Shown piece after piece: positions 46,496-54,405 of a DNA stretch of 64,000 bases (positions are counted from its first letter, which is position 1; each line of letters begins with the position of its first letter). Origin of the DNA: Puniceicoccus vermicola (lineage in GTDB: Bacteria > Verrucomicrobiota > Verrucomicrobiia > Opitutales > Puniceicoccaceae). The position numbers and the translations under genes are program-made. The notes beneath the pieces are model-generated. The model was not told where the DNA came from, searched no databases, and worked only from the letters and a program-made list of their open reading frames with translations. The stretch is from the NCBI RefSeq assembly GCF_014230055.1, contig NZ_JACHVA010000102.1, forward strand, positions 1 through 64,000. The letters are read 5' to 3'.

Positions 46496-47389
46496 ATGAA
46501 GTCGGCCCCCTCCCAGACCGCTCTCGGAACCGGGGCGCTTCTTCTTGTCACCCTCATCTGGGCTTTCTCCTTCGGCATCATCGGGAAGGCGCTTGCCGGG
46601 CTGGATCCGCTCTTCATCGGGACGGTTCGCCTCGTCGTCGCCGGGGTCTGCTTCGCGCCCTTCCTCCGGATCGGCCAACGCTCTTGGGCACAAAAGTTCG
46701 AGCTCGCCGCCATTGGAGCCCTCCAGTTTGGCGTCATGTACGTCAGCTACCTCTCGGCTTTTCGTTTTCTGGAGGCGTGGCAGGTCGCGCTTTTCAGTGT
46801 GCTCACACCCCTATGGGTCACCGTTCTCGACGCCGCCCTCCGCCGTCAGTTCAAGCTCCGCTTTTTCGCCGCGGCTTTCCTTTCCGTGGTCGGAGCCGTT
46901 TTCATCGAAGCTCAGGGAGTGCCGCAGGGAGAATTCCTCACCGGATTCCTCCTAATGCAGCTCTCAAATCTCGCCTTCGCCGGCGGGCAGGTTTGGTTTC
47001 GACAGTGGAAATTCCGCAATCCCGAGACCCGCGAAAAGGATGTCTTTGCCCTCCTCTATGTCGGCGGACTCGCCTTCACCGTCCTCATGGCCCTGATTTT
47101 CGCCTCCTACACTCCATTTCCGCAGCCGACGCTCGCCCAATGGGCCGTCCTCCTCTACCTCGGCGTCGTCGCTTCCGGAATCGGCTTCTTCCTCTGGAAT
47201 TTCGGGGCCAGCCGCGTCTCGGCCGGATTCCTTGCCGCCTCCAACAACCTTGTCGTCCCCTTCGGAGTCTTGATCGCCATCGTCCTCAACAAGAGCGAAC
47301 CCAACTGGGCCACCCTCGCCCTCGGATCCATCCTCATCGTCTGCGGCCTCCTTATCGGCCGGAAACGACGAAGCACCCAAGCGGCCTAA
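46496..47389 (+). CDS. EamA/DMT-family transporter
   Basis: The 297-residue protein has ten hydrophobic segments arranged as two EamA repeats of five. The repeat starts are 'GALLLVTLIWAFSFGIIGKAL' in the first half, in substance residues 11-31, and 'SNLAFAGGQVWFRQWKF' in the second. Such carriers export amino acids, nucleosides or other metabolites; no substrate can be named. It lies just downstream of manA. Confidence 0.88.
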   Translation: MKSAPSQTALGTGALLLVTLIWAFSFGIIGKALAGLDPLFIGTVRLVVAGVCFAPFLRIGQRSWAQKFELAAIGALQFGVMYVSYLSAFRFLEAWQVALFSVLTPLWVTVLDAALRRQFKLRFFAAAFLSVVGAVFIEAQGVPQGEFLTGFLLMQLSNLAFAGGQVWFRQWKFRNPETREKDVFALLYVGGLAFTVLMALIFASYTPFPQPTLAQWAVLLYLGVVASGIGFFLWNFGASRVSAGFLAASNNLVVPFGVLIAIVLNKSEPNWATLALGSILIVCGLLIGRKRRSTQAA

Positions 47390-47707
47390 GGATCGACACA
47401 ATGGACCGCGAAATTCATTCCGCCCCCCATGCCTCTCAGCAAATCCTCCTAGTACTTTTTCCTCCCTCGATCATTTCCTGAGAAACGGCTGCCAAACTAG
47501 GTCACCTTTCATACGACGCCGTTCCGTCGGGGCGGACTGAAGTCCGCGCTCCAACCAACGCGACCTCGTGCCTCCATGAACCTCAGGATTCACTCCATCC
47601 AGCCCGAGAAACGAAAGGCTTTGAACAAAGAAACACCTCGAAATCCGGAGCAACATCAGTTATCCCTCAGAAATCTCTCCCTGGACAATCCCGAAACCCG
47701 CCCGATC
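47390..47707. other. Intergenic region carrying one REP-like repeat
   Basis: About 320 bases between the EamA gene and the small ExbB-like gene. Apart from the REP-like unit at 47528-47552 I see no gene, terminator or clear promoter. Confidence 0.45.
47528..47552 (+). repeat. REP-like palindromic repeat, copy 2
   Basis: A 25-base unit with the palindromic core GCGGACTGAAGTCCGC, nearly identical to copy 1 (42642-42666). It lies in non-coding DNA. The same motif in three intergenic places in 5 kb marks a dispersed repeat family. Confidence 0.65.
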
Positions 47708-48007
47708 ATGAAACCTGCCGTTAAATGGCCTCTAATCAGTGGAATCGCTCTAACCATTTCCGGCGCAATCGTCGGTTTGGGCGGCTCCATCCTCAGCTTT
47801 GTCCGAACCTTCTCTACCGTTGCCCAACCCGGCGTCAGTGCCCCCGGAACCCTTAACACCGAGATGAGCAACGCCCTTATTTCGACAATGATCGGAGGCC
47901 TCATCGGAGCCTTGGCCTTGGCGCTTCTCGTCGTCGCTCTGATTATCCATCTTACCGCCAGCAAACAAAGCTCGCGTGAAGATGTTCTTCTCGAAAACAA
48001 CGTCTAA
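47708..48007 (+). CDS. Miniature MotA/TolQ/ExbB-like membrane protein
   Basis: This protein has only 99 residues, from the ATG at 47708 (a longer frame upstream lacks similarity to anything). Two membrane helices (about 7-32 and 56-84) flank a short loop. The stretch 'LISGIALTISGAIVGLGGSI' and then 'MSNALISTMIGGLIGALALALL' resembles the last two helices of ExbB proteins (compare 'ISEALITTATGMIVGIPAM' in the ExbB of this window). The first ExbB helix and the cytoplasmic domain are missing. It is 15 bases from a secreted ExbD-like protein gene. The family link is inferred by eye. Confidence 0.5.
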   Translation: MKPAVKWPLISGIALTISGAIVGLGGSILSFVRTFSTVAQPGVSAPGTLNTEMSNALISTMIGGLIGALALALLVVALIIHLTASKQSSREDVLLENNV

Positions 48008-48022
48008 CTCCAATCGTCCAGA

Positions 48023-48940
48023 ATGAAGCAGATCCTCCTCATCCTTCTCGTCTGCCTCTCGGCCAGAGCCCACGCCGACTCCTACACTCTCTACGTAATC
48101 GAGGCCAACGAGCCGGTGATCTCCGAGAGCCCCGACTTGGACATCCCAACGATTCTGAACACTCCCGGAATTCGAGTCACTCACACCCTTCAAACGGAGG
48201 GCATTCCCTACACCCAAGAACACCGCGACTCCTCCCCTGCCACAGATCCTTTCGGAGACTCATCAGACTCAAGCGAAACATCCGACAGGAACGAGGTCGG
48301 GACCTACTTTCAGATCAAGGAAGATGGAGATGACATTGCCTACACTTTCTCCGACGTGAAAGAAGTCGAGGGAACGATCGCGAATGCCCCCTCAAACTTC
48401 GATCAGCCTATTTTCGAAAAGATTTTTCTTACCTCCGACCTGACACTCAGACCCAATACCTTCATTCTCATGGGAGGCCTCCACCGCACGGAGCAGATCG
48501 GCGACCAGCCACCAATCCATTCGTACCGTTGGTTCGTCCTCGTGAGAGGATCGTCCGAGACGGCAAAAATCCAGATCCGCCCTCAAATAACCAGTTCCTT
48601 TACAGGCCCAAAATCGCCACAGACCTTTCCAGACTTGGATTCCTTCGACATCGAAGTCGAAGTCACTCCAGACAGTTTAATCCTATCGGGTGAAACGGTA
48701 TCCACCGAAGAGCTACTAGAAGCCTTTAAAAACAAACCGAAAGACTCAAAGATCCTAATTAAAGTTGCTCCCACAACAAAACTTCAGCGAATCCAATCCG
48801 TATTGGAAACACTCCAGTCAAAAGGCTTTCAACGCATATCGTTTCAAAAAACAGCGACCTCGACCGGATCAATTACAATAATCGGGCCGGGGATGACTCT
48901 CCACCGCAATTCCCCTAAAATCCCGGTCTTCGAACAATGA
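48023..48940 (+). CDS. Secreted protein with ExbD-like C-terminal domain
   Basis: The 305-residue product has a signal peptide (about 1-18, ending ARAHA) and no further helix. The first 200 residues match nothing I know and include an acidic Ser/Asp stretch (about 75-90). The end (about 215-300) follows the periplasmic fold of ExbD/TolR: 'SLILSGETVSTEELLEAF', then 'DSKILIKVAPTTKLQRIQSV', then 'LQSKGFQRISF', in the right order and spacing. So an ExbD-like domain seems to be attached to a secretion signal instead of the usual proton-carrying helix. It overlaps the next gene by ATGA. The domain call is inference. Confidence 0.5.
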   Translation: MKQILLILLVCLSARAHADSYTLYVIEANEPVISESPDLDIPTILNTPGIRVTHTLQTEGIPYTQEHRDSSPATDPFGDSSDSSETSDRNEVGTYFQIKEDGDDIAYTFSDVKEVEGTIANAPSNFDQPIFEKIFLTSDLTLRPNTFILMGGLHRTEQIGDQPPIHSYRWFVLVRGSSETAKIQIRPQITSSFTGPKSPQTFPDLDSFDIEVEVTPDSLILSGETVSTEELLEAFKNKPKDSKILIKVAPTTKLQRIQSVLETLQSKGFQRISFQKTATSTGSITIIGPGMTLHRNSPKIPVFEQ

Positions 48941-49323
48941 AAGTCATCGCCACCTACCACAACCCGGACGAAGCCCACTTAGCGGCGTCCGTCCTCGAGG
49001 GGAACGGGATCGCCGTGGAGCTACGGGATATCGAAATCGTCGAAGCGATCCAGATTTATGCCGACGCCGTCGGAGGAATCAAACTGGCGGTGCCCGATGC
49101 CGATGAAGACCGCTCAAGGGAAATCCTTGAACTCCCCCCGGCATCCGAGGGCCTCCTCACCTGCCCCTATTGCGGTTCCGGAAACGTAAAAATGCGGGAA
49201 CTAAACCTAATCACCGCCATGAGTATCATCATTGGCTTCCTCCTCCCTTTATCCACGAAGAAGGTGGACTGCCTCGACTGCAAAAAGTCCTTCCCCCTCA
49301 AGTTGAATGCGAAGCCGGAATGA
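48937..49323 (+). CDS. DUF2007 protein with split zinc ribbon
   Basis: The 128-residue protein has an N-terminal DUF2007 domain (about 1-65: 'VIATYHNPDEAHLAASVLEGNGI' style, giving a ferredoxin-like fold). Then come Cys76-x2-Cys79 and Cys112-x2-Cys115, forming a zinc ribbon interrupted by a hydrophobic segment (about 91-106). The family is thought to be involved in signalling, with no proven function. It shares ATGA overlaps with both neighbours, so it belongs to a translationally linked run. Confidence 0.8.
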   Translation: MKVIATYHNPDEAHLAASVLEGNGIAVELRDIEIVEAIQIYADAVGGIKLAVPDADEDRSREILELPPASEGLLTCPYCGSGNVKMRELNLITAMSIIIGFLLPLSTKKVDCLDCKKSFPLKLNAKPE

Positions 49324-49646
49324 CGCAGGCCGTTCAGAACCTTTTCGATTCTCTTCCGGAGTCCCTGGATTCCGAGGTCGTCGAGGATCTCGTCCGCGGC
49401 GAGAATATCCGAATTGAGCGGATCCTCTCCCACGGACAAAGCTCTCCCGAATCCGGGTGGTATGACCAGGATGAGAACGAGTGGGTCCTCGTCCTCCAAG
49501 GCCGGGGCGAGATCCGTTTCGAAGATGGCCGCTCTCAAACACTCGGCCTGGGCGACACACTTCATCTTCCCGCCCACACAAAACATCGCGTCCACTGGAC
49601 CGACCCAGACCAAATCACGATCTGGCTCGCCGTATTTTATGCGTAG
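49320..49646 (+). CDS. Small single-domain cupin
   Basis: This is a 108-residue cupin from the ATG at 49320, which overlaps the DUF2007 stop. Motif 1 is 'ENEWVLVLQGRGEIRFEDG', and motif 2 is 'LGDTLHLPAHTKHRVHW' with the His pair. Only part of the metal site is present (Glu and two His), as in many small cupins of unknown ligand. The frame upstream is the shadow of the DUF2007 gene. Confidence 0.8.
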   Translation: MTQAVQNLFDSLPESLDSEVVEDLVRGENIRIERILSHGQSSPESGWYDQDENEWVLVLQGRGEIRFEDGRSQTLGLGDTLHLPAHTKHRVHWTDPDQITIWLAVFYA

Positions 49647-49662
49647 CCAAAACTTGATCTCC

Positions 49663-50136
49663 ATGAGAACCCTCCTTTTCTCCCTCCTGCTCACCTTCTC
49701 CGTGGCGCAATCCCTCACTTCCGCCGAGAACGAAGTCCAGTGGCTCACCGACTACAACGAGGCGGTCGCTCAATCGGAAGAAACGGGCAAACCGATCTTC
49801 CTCCTCTTCACCAATTCCTATTCCTGCGGCCCCTGCATTCTCCTTGAGAAAAATGTCCTCTCGACTCCGGAATTCGCCGATTTTGCGCAATCAGAAATCA
49901 TCCCCCTCAAGGTCGACTTCGCGCCCATTTACCGCGATAAGAACATCCCTTCCTCCACAAAGAATCTCATCGCCTTCCGCCACAAGCAGAACATACCCGA
50001 CGACCTGAAATATCGGGGCTGGCCCTACCTGATCCTTTTCAATCCCTCCGAAGCGGCGAGCTATGACGGCCAACTCCGGGGATTTCAGGATCTTGAATCT
50101 ATGGTCGATGGGATCGGCCTCGGCCCTGCCAACTGA
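49663..50136 (+). CDS. Secreted thioredoxin-like protein
   Basis: The 157-residue product has a signal peptide (about 1-21) and a thioredoxin fold with the active site Cys55-Gly-Pro-Cys58 ('NSYSCGPCILLEK') and the cis-Pro strand 'RGWPYLILFNPS'. It probably reduces or oxidises periplasmic disulfides; the CGPC dipeptide favours reduction. I chose the ATG at 49663 because the signal peptide begins there, 16 bases after the cupin stop. Confidence 0.85.
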   Translation: MRTLLFSLLLTFSVAQSLTSAENEVQWLTDYNEAVAQSEETGKPIFLLFTNSYSCGPCILLEKNVLSTPEFADFAQSEIIPLKVDFAPIYRDKNIPSSTKNLIAFRHKQNIPDDLKYRGWPYLILFNPSEAASYDGQLRGFQDLESMVDGIGLGPAN

Positions 50137-50253
50137 CCCAGCTGTTCCCAAAAAGAGAACGCGACCTCTCGGCCCCGAAGTTTCCCAAGAGGCCGTTTCT
50201 GTGGCGGGTTCCCCTTTACCGCGCGAGGGGAAATCTCTAGGATTCACAATCTC

Positions 50254-50982
50254 ATGCCCGAACCCAGCTCTCACCACAATAGCATCGCCCTGCTCATTGA
50301 CGCCGACAACGCCCCCGCGTCGAAGATCGATTTCATCATCGCTGAGCTCGCCTCGTACGGCACCGTCAATATTCGCCGCGCCTATGGAAACTGGAAAAAG
50401 CGGGGACTCTCGGGATGGGAAAAGATTCTCAATGAATACGCGATTCAGCCGGTGCAACGCTTCGATCTCGTCAAAGGTAAGAATGCCACCGACATGAGTC
50501 TCGTCATAGACGCCCTCGACATACTCTACACCCGCAATGCGGACGTGTTCGCTCTGGTCACCTCCGATTGCGACTTCACCCCGTTGGCGAGACGCCTCCG
50601 CGAGGAAGGAAAACTGGTGGTCGGATTCGGCGGACAGCAAACGCCCGAACCTTTCAGCAAAAGCTGCTCAAAATTCCTCTTCCTCGATGAAGACGAGAAG
50701 GCCAAGAAATCCCGAAAAGAGAAGGCCACAAACCCGTCGATTCTCAAGAGCGACACGAAGCTCATGAATCTTCTGCGCAACGCCATCGAGGCGGTTGGGG
50801 ATGAAGAGGGCTGGGCCCATCTCGGGGTCGTCGGATCCCACATTTCCAACCAAGGCTCATTCGATCCCCGCAATTACGGCTTCCGCAAACTCAGCGACCT
50901 CTTTAAGGCCATCGATCTGTTCGAGGTCAAAAACGTCCCGTCCGAAAACGGTGCCCTCCAGCCCTGCGTGCGAGAGCGGTAG
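50254..50982 (+). CDS. NYN-domain RNase-like protein with LOTUS/OST-HTH domain
   Basis: The 242-residue protein has an N-terminal NYN (PIN-like) domain of the LabA/DUF88 type: 'IALLIDADNAP' (Asp16, Asp18), 'KGKNATDMSLVIDALDIL' (Asp80) and 'LVTSDCDFTPLARRL' (Asp105, Asp107) give the metal-binding acidic set. Residues about 160-235 look like an OST-HTH/LOTUS domain ('MNLLRNAIEAVGDEEGWAHL', ending 'GFRKLSDLFKAIDLFEV'), which binds RNA. This pairing suggests an RNA-directed nuclease or silencing factor; activity is not shown. It stands 117 bases from its upstream neighbour and converges on the M48 gene. Confidence 0.88.
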   Translation: MPEPSSHHNSIALLIDADNAPASKIDFIIAELASYGTVNIRRAYGNWKKRGLSGWEKILNEYAIQPVQRFDLVKGKNATDMSLVIDALDILYTRNADVFALVTSDCDFTPLARRLREEGKLVVGFGGQQTPEPFSKSCSKFLFLDEDEKAKKSRKEKATNPSILKSDTKLMNLLRNAIEAVGDEEGWAHLGVVGSHISNQGSFDPRNYGFRKLSDLFKAIDLFEVKNVPSENGALQPCVRER

Positions 50983-51037
50983 GCAAACCTCTCTCGACGT
51001 CTACCTCACAGTAGATCTGGAGATTCAGCCGATTCGA

Positions 51038-51850
51038 TTACCGCTCGCCTGTGACGTAGCGGGAATTGCGGTATTCTTCTTTGGCCTTCGGCATACTTTC
51101 TTGGAGCGCCTGAGTTCGATCCTCATGGGTCGGGTGAGTTGATAGCCAACCGGGCGTGCCATTCGGCGACTTTTCCGCCATTTTCACCCAAACTCCGGGG
51201 GCAACCTCCGGATTGTAGCCGGCCCGGGCCATGTAAAGTTGTCCTATATAATCGGCCTCACTCTCATGCAGCCGACTGTAGGGCAGAGCGATACCCACCG
51301 TCGTCCCCAATCCATAAGCCGCGAGGATCAACTGCTTCTCCGAACTATCCAGATCATCGATAGCGAATCCAACTCCCACCCCGATTCCGGCAATAACCAT
51401 GGCCTGAGAAAGGCGTTGGTTGGAGTGACGGGCAGTGACGTGCGCCACCTCGTGCCCAAGGATGAAAGCGAGCTCGTCCTCACTATCGATGACATCGAAC
51501 ATTCCATCGTAAACCGCGATTTTCCCACCGGGCAGCGCAAAGGCATTCACCTGGTCTTCATCGATGTAGATGAATTCCCATTCGGCGTCCGGCATATCAT
51601 TGCCCACCGCTTTGGCGATCCGATTCCCAACTCGCTGAATCATTTCGTAATTTCGACCACTCGTAATGAGCGGAGAAGTCTCCTTGATCTCCTCAAATGA
51701 GGAAATCCCCATGCTCTTCACTTGGCTCTCGGGCAAAAGCGTAAACGACGAGCGCCCCGTCTCTGGAACGGTGTAACAACCGGTCAGCGAGAGAGTAAGA
51801 ATCAGCAGAAGAGCGCCAAAATGAGACGGAATCGATCGCATAAAAACCAT
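51038..51850 (-). CDS. M48-family metallopeptidase lipoprotein
   Basis: The 270-residue product begins with a lipoprotein signal (hydrophobic stretch then 'LTLSLTGC', the Cys to be lipidated). The zinc site is 'GHEVAHVTARH', i.e. HExxH, with the third ligand Glu in 'LHESEADYIGQLYMARAGY'. Such BepA/LoiP-like peptidases look after outer-membrane proteins in the periplasm. I chose the ATG at 51850; one at 51841 would also keep the full signal, while the frame beyond 51850 adds an unlikely polar extension. Confidence 0.9.
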   Translation of the reverse strand: MVFMRSIPSHFGALLLILTLSLTGCYTVPETGRSSFTLLPESQVKSMGISSFEEIKETSPLITSGRNYEMIQRVGNRIAKAVGNDMPDAEWEFIYIDEDQVNAFALPGGKIAVYDGMFDVIDSEDELAFILGHEVAHVTARHSNQRLSQAMVIAGIGVGVGFAIDDLDSSEKQLILAAYGLGTTVGIALPYSRLHESEADYIGQLYMARAGYNPEVAPGVWVKMAEKSPNGTPGWLSTHPTHEDRTQALQESMPKAKEEYRNSRYVTGER

Positions 51851-51901
51851 ACTGAGAGAAACCCTTGGCGATGAAAACACATTTTCTCCACGACCTGCCA
51901 A

Positions 51902-52111
51902 TCATCCCGAATCGGACCCTCCTCGCTCCCACAGAGGACCCACTCAAGCCAGCAGCGATCCTCCCTCGGCAGGAATTCTTTGGAATTCCTTCCCTGAGCG
52001 CTGAGCGTCCAATTTTGTGCACAAATTTCTCCGATCCAATATCAAACCATTCAGAGAAATCTATGTCGCAGCCATCCACACAGGTAAGGGAAACTTGGTT
52101 CCAATTTCCTG
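51902..52111. other. Intergenic region with two perfect palindromes
   Basis: No gene seen. It contains AGGAATTC/GAATTCCT arms around TTTG (51971-51990), a small perfect hairpin, and the 12-base palindrome TTTGTGCACAAA (52014-52025), which has the form of a repressor operator. Both lie between the divergent M48 gene and the island promoter at 52112. Confidence 0.45.
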
Positions 52112-52141
52112 TTGACTTAGTCAAGATGGTTCGCCTATAAA
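52112..52141 (+). promoter_or_regulatory. Promoter of the glycan island, left unit
   Basis: TTGACT (52112-52117) and TATAAA (52136-52141) with an 18-base spacer make a near-consensus promoter. The -35 box is part of the palindrome TTGACTTAGTCAA, so a protein bound there should compete with RNA polymerase. Confidence 0.75.
52113..52123. promoter_or_regulatory. Putative operator TGACTTAGTCA (site 1)
   Basis: A perfect inverted repeat with a one-base centre; with flanks it extends to TTGACTTAGTCAA (52112-52124). It overlaps the -35 box. The same word recurs at 57657-57667 and, with a C centre, at 62350-62360. Binding by the GntR-SBP regulator is inferred. Confidence 0.6.
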
Positions 52142-52608
52142 ATTCCTTCATTCAAAGGAAACTTTGAGAGACCCCACCCAAACTACTGAAACCAAAATGC
52201 CGAAAAAGACCTTCTGCCGTCTGCTCGCAGTGGACCGTCATCTCCTCGAATGCAGGGAAAAAGTCGGAAACAGTCAGATTCAGACCATCTACGGGCACGG
52301 TTCTACGCAATCGAAAGATTGTAAAGATTTGCAAATCAAAGCTATGAAAATTGACTTCCGTCCGAACCAAACCCGAGAAAAGGGCGATTTTCGGCAGCGC
52401 CGCAATCGGCATCAATCAGCCGTCATCGTTATCGAGTTGAAAAACACCCGTGCGCGAAGAGCCCACGCCCAAGAAGAATCCAGAGCAAGTCATTGGGCGA
52501 CTGCTCCGTGAAGCGCAGAGGTATCCTCCGAACCCGAGCGATGATTCTATAGCCGACAAAATTCTCTTCTGATTAAGCCAAAATTCCACCCCAGAAATCC
52601 AACCACTT
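52142..52608 (+). other. Long untranslated leader of unknown content
   Basis: About 460 bases between the predicted transcription start (near 52148) and the PEP-CTERM start. A 104-codon frame from 52197 shows neither a recognisable family nor convincing composition, and the minus strand has only broken frames. The stretch may be a regulatory leader, an sRNA region or decayed sequence. Confidence 0.4.
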
Positions 52609-53616
52609 ATGAAAACGACCCTCCTCAAAAAAACTTCCGCCATTATCACTTTCTCAATCCTTGGTCCGGCTTTCGCCAACGCGAACTTATTTGTCTACGA
52701 AGGGTTTAATTACGGCGGCTCAAGCATGGACATCAATGGTGTGTCCGTCGGCGGCGGCGCTCTCGGGCTCAGCGGAGCCTACTCAACCAGCACCGGGACT
52801 TCCGGGAATGGCAACGTCCAAGCATCGACCTACAACCCGACTGGCTTAGAATTCAGCAACATTCAAACAACCGGCGGTTCACTCTATCAGAATGTCTCTC
52901 CCACCATCTTGCAGGACAAAGAATACGTATACTCACACGCCTCATTCGACACGGTGGCGACCGGCACCGTCTACCAGTCGATGCTCGCTCGCGTTGACTC
53001 CAACAACTTAGCCAATGCCACCCTGGGCAAAGATCCATCCAACTCCGGCATATCCGATTTGCGTGCACAGGATACGAGCGACATAATCGGCAACGGCAAT
53101 GGCTACATGTCTGCCCAAACCAAACGCCCCAATCAAGGCGGCGTGAAGGTAGGTGCCTATTACTCCGCTAACGGTTCCATTAGCGGCAGCGGCAGTATCA
53201 ACCTATCGGAAGTCTACCTCTTCGTTTCCCGCTACACCAATGTTGGTGGCGCTGGCGGTGGCGAAGCTAATATGTGGGTCTTCAACGAGACCTCCTACGA
53301 CAGCTGGCAAGCCAATGGCGGACTCGAAAGCGACATGAACACCTATGCCCTGATTTCCACGAGCAACAGCAGCACTGACACGATCACCCTAAGCGACAGC
53401 CAATCCATGCGCATTGCCACGGCTGAGTTTTCTGTAGACTTTAACTCTGGCGCAGACAACTACGACAATACGGGAGAAATCAGCACTTCCTACGACGAAA
53501 TCCGTTTCGGAAGTTCACTGGGGGACGTCATTTCCACCATCCCCGAACCTTCCCAATATTCCTTAATTGCAGGCATCTTATTCATGAGCCTGGCGGTATT
53601 GCGCCGCCGGAAATAA
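52609..53616 (+). CDS. PEP-CTERM sorted exported protein
   Basis: The 335-residue product has a signal peptide (about 1-24, ending AFANA) and a Gly/Ser/Asn/Thr-rich beta body of lectin-like look. It ends in the complete PEP-CTERM sorting signal: 'IPEPSQ' (PEP at 312-314), a hydrophobic helix and 'LRRRK'. Such proteins are cleaved by an exosortase and delivered to the surface or exopolysaccharide. No exosortase gene is in the window. It is the first gene of the left island unit, behind operator 1, and DUF1961 follows after 6 bases. Confidence 0.88.
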   Translation: MKTTLLKKTSAIITFSILGPAFANANLFVYEGFNYGGSSMDINGVSVGGGALGLSGAYSTSTGTSGNGNVQASTYNPTGLEFSNIQTTGGSLYQNVSPTILQDKEYVYSHASFDTVATGTVYQSMLARVDSNNLANATLGKDPSNSGISDLRAQDTSDIIGNGNGYMSAQTKRPNQGGVKVGAYYSANGSISGSGSINLSEVYLFVSRYTNVGGAGGGEANMWVFNETSYDSWQANGGLESDMNTYALISTSNSSTDTITLSDSQSMRIATAEFSVDFNSGADNYDNTGEISTSYDEIRFGSSLGDVISTIPEPSQYSLIAGILFMSLAVLRRRK

Positions 53617-53622
53617 GTCCCC

Positions 53623-54405
53623 ATGAGTCTACGAAAAAGCCTCCTCATCGCTTCTCTAATCCTGGCTCCCTCAATGTCCCAGTGCAATGAGACAGACATC
53701 GCCCTCATCGCCGACAATGTTGATTGGGCCCACCCGATCTACGCGACCGAATTCGACTCCCCCGGCATACTGCAAGACTGGTCTCTCGAGGGAGGTCAGT
53801 CGATATCGATCGAAAATGGGCGCCTCCTACTCAAAAGCGAGGGTATCAATACCAAGCCGGCAAAGGGCAACCATCTCGTTGCCTGGCTCAACGTCGAAGT
53901 GCCGGGCAGCTTCTACCTGGAGTTTGATTTTCGACCAAAGGACAAGCAGCAAGGCTTAACCATCGTATTTTTCAACACACGGGGAGTGAATGGTGAATCC
54001 ATTTTTGACCCAGAGCTCGCCGCTCGGGACGGCACGTTCACCCAATACCACAGCGGAGACTTAAATGGATACCATCTATCGTATTGGAGCGGAGCCCGAA
54101 AAGCATCCAATCTCAGAAAAAACCGAGGATTCACCCTAATCGCCAATGGCGAAGATCCAATCGCCAATGACCAAACGGACAAATTTCACCGCATTGGCAT
54201 CTACAAAAATGATGGACTGATCCGCTACTATGTCGATGGCGAGCTCGCGCTTGAACATTTGGACGACCCCTCAAACGACGGACCCGCGTGGAATCACAGC
54301 GGCTGGATTGGCCTTCGGCAAATGGATCACACGCACTGGGCGGAATACGAAAGGCTCGCTGTCTATCCATTGAAGACAAAGAGCGACAAGACCTCAGGTC
54401 AGTGA
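53623..54405 (+). CDS. DUF1961 family exported protein
   Basis: The 260-residue protein carries a signal sequence (about 1-17) and a concanavalin-like DUF1961 domain: 'FYLEFDFRPKDKQQGLTIVFF', in part, then 'GTFTQYHSGDLNGYHLSYWSG', in part, and 'LRKNRGFTLIANGEDPI'. DUF1961 genes are found mainly in polysaccharide-degradation loci of Verrucomicrobia and Planctomycetes. The domain may bind or cut glycans, but its activity is not known. Its TGA overlaps the GTG of the GH36 gene. Confidence 0.75.
   Translation: MSLRKSLLIASLILAPSMSQCNETDIALIADNVDWAHPIYATEFDSPGILQDWSLEGGQSISIENGRLLLKSEGINTKPAKGNHLVAWLNVEVPGSFYLEFDFRPKDKQQGLTIVFFNTRGVNGESIFDPELAARDGTFTQYHSGDLNGYHLSYWSGARKASNLRKNRGFTLIANGEDPIANDQTDKFHRIGIYKNDGLIRYYVDGELALEHLDDPSNDGPAWNHSGWIGLRQMDHTHWAEYERLAVYPLKTKSDKTSGQ

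Noticed and set aside
52164-52511. A 115-codon frame between the island promoter and the PEP-CTERM gene.
   Set aside because: The start context is poor, the product is full of charged residues with no hydrophobic core or known motif, and the opposite strand is equally open in pieces.
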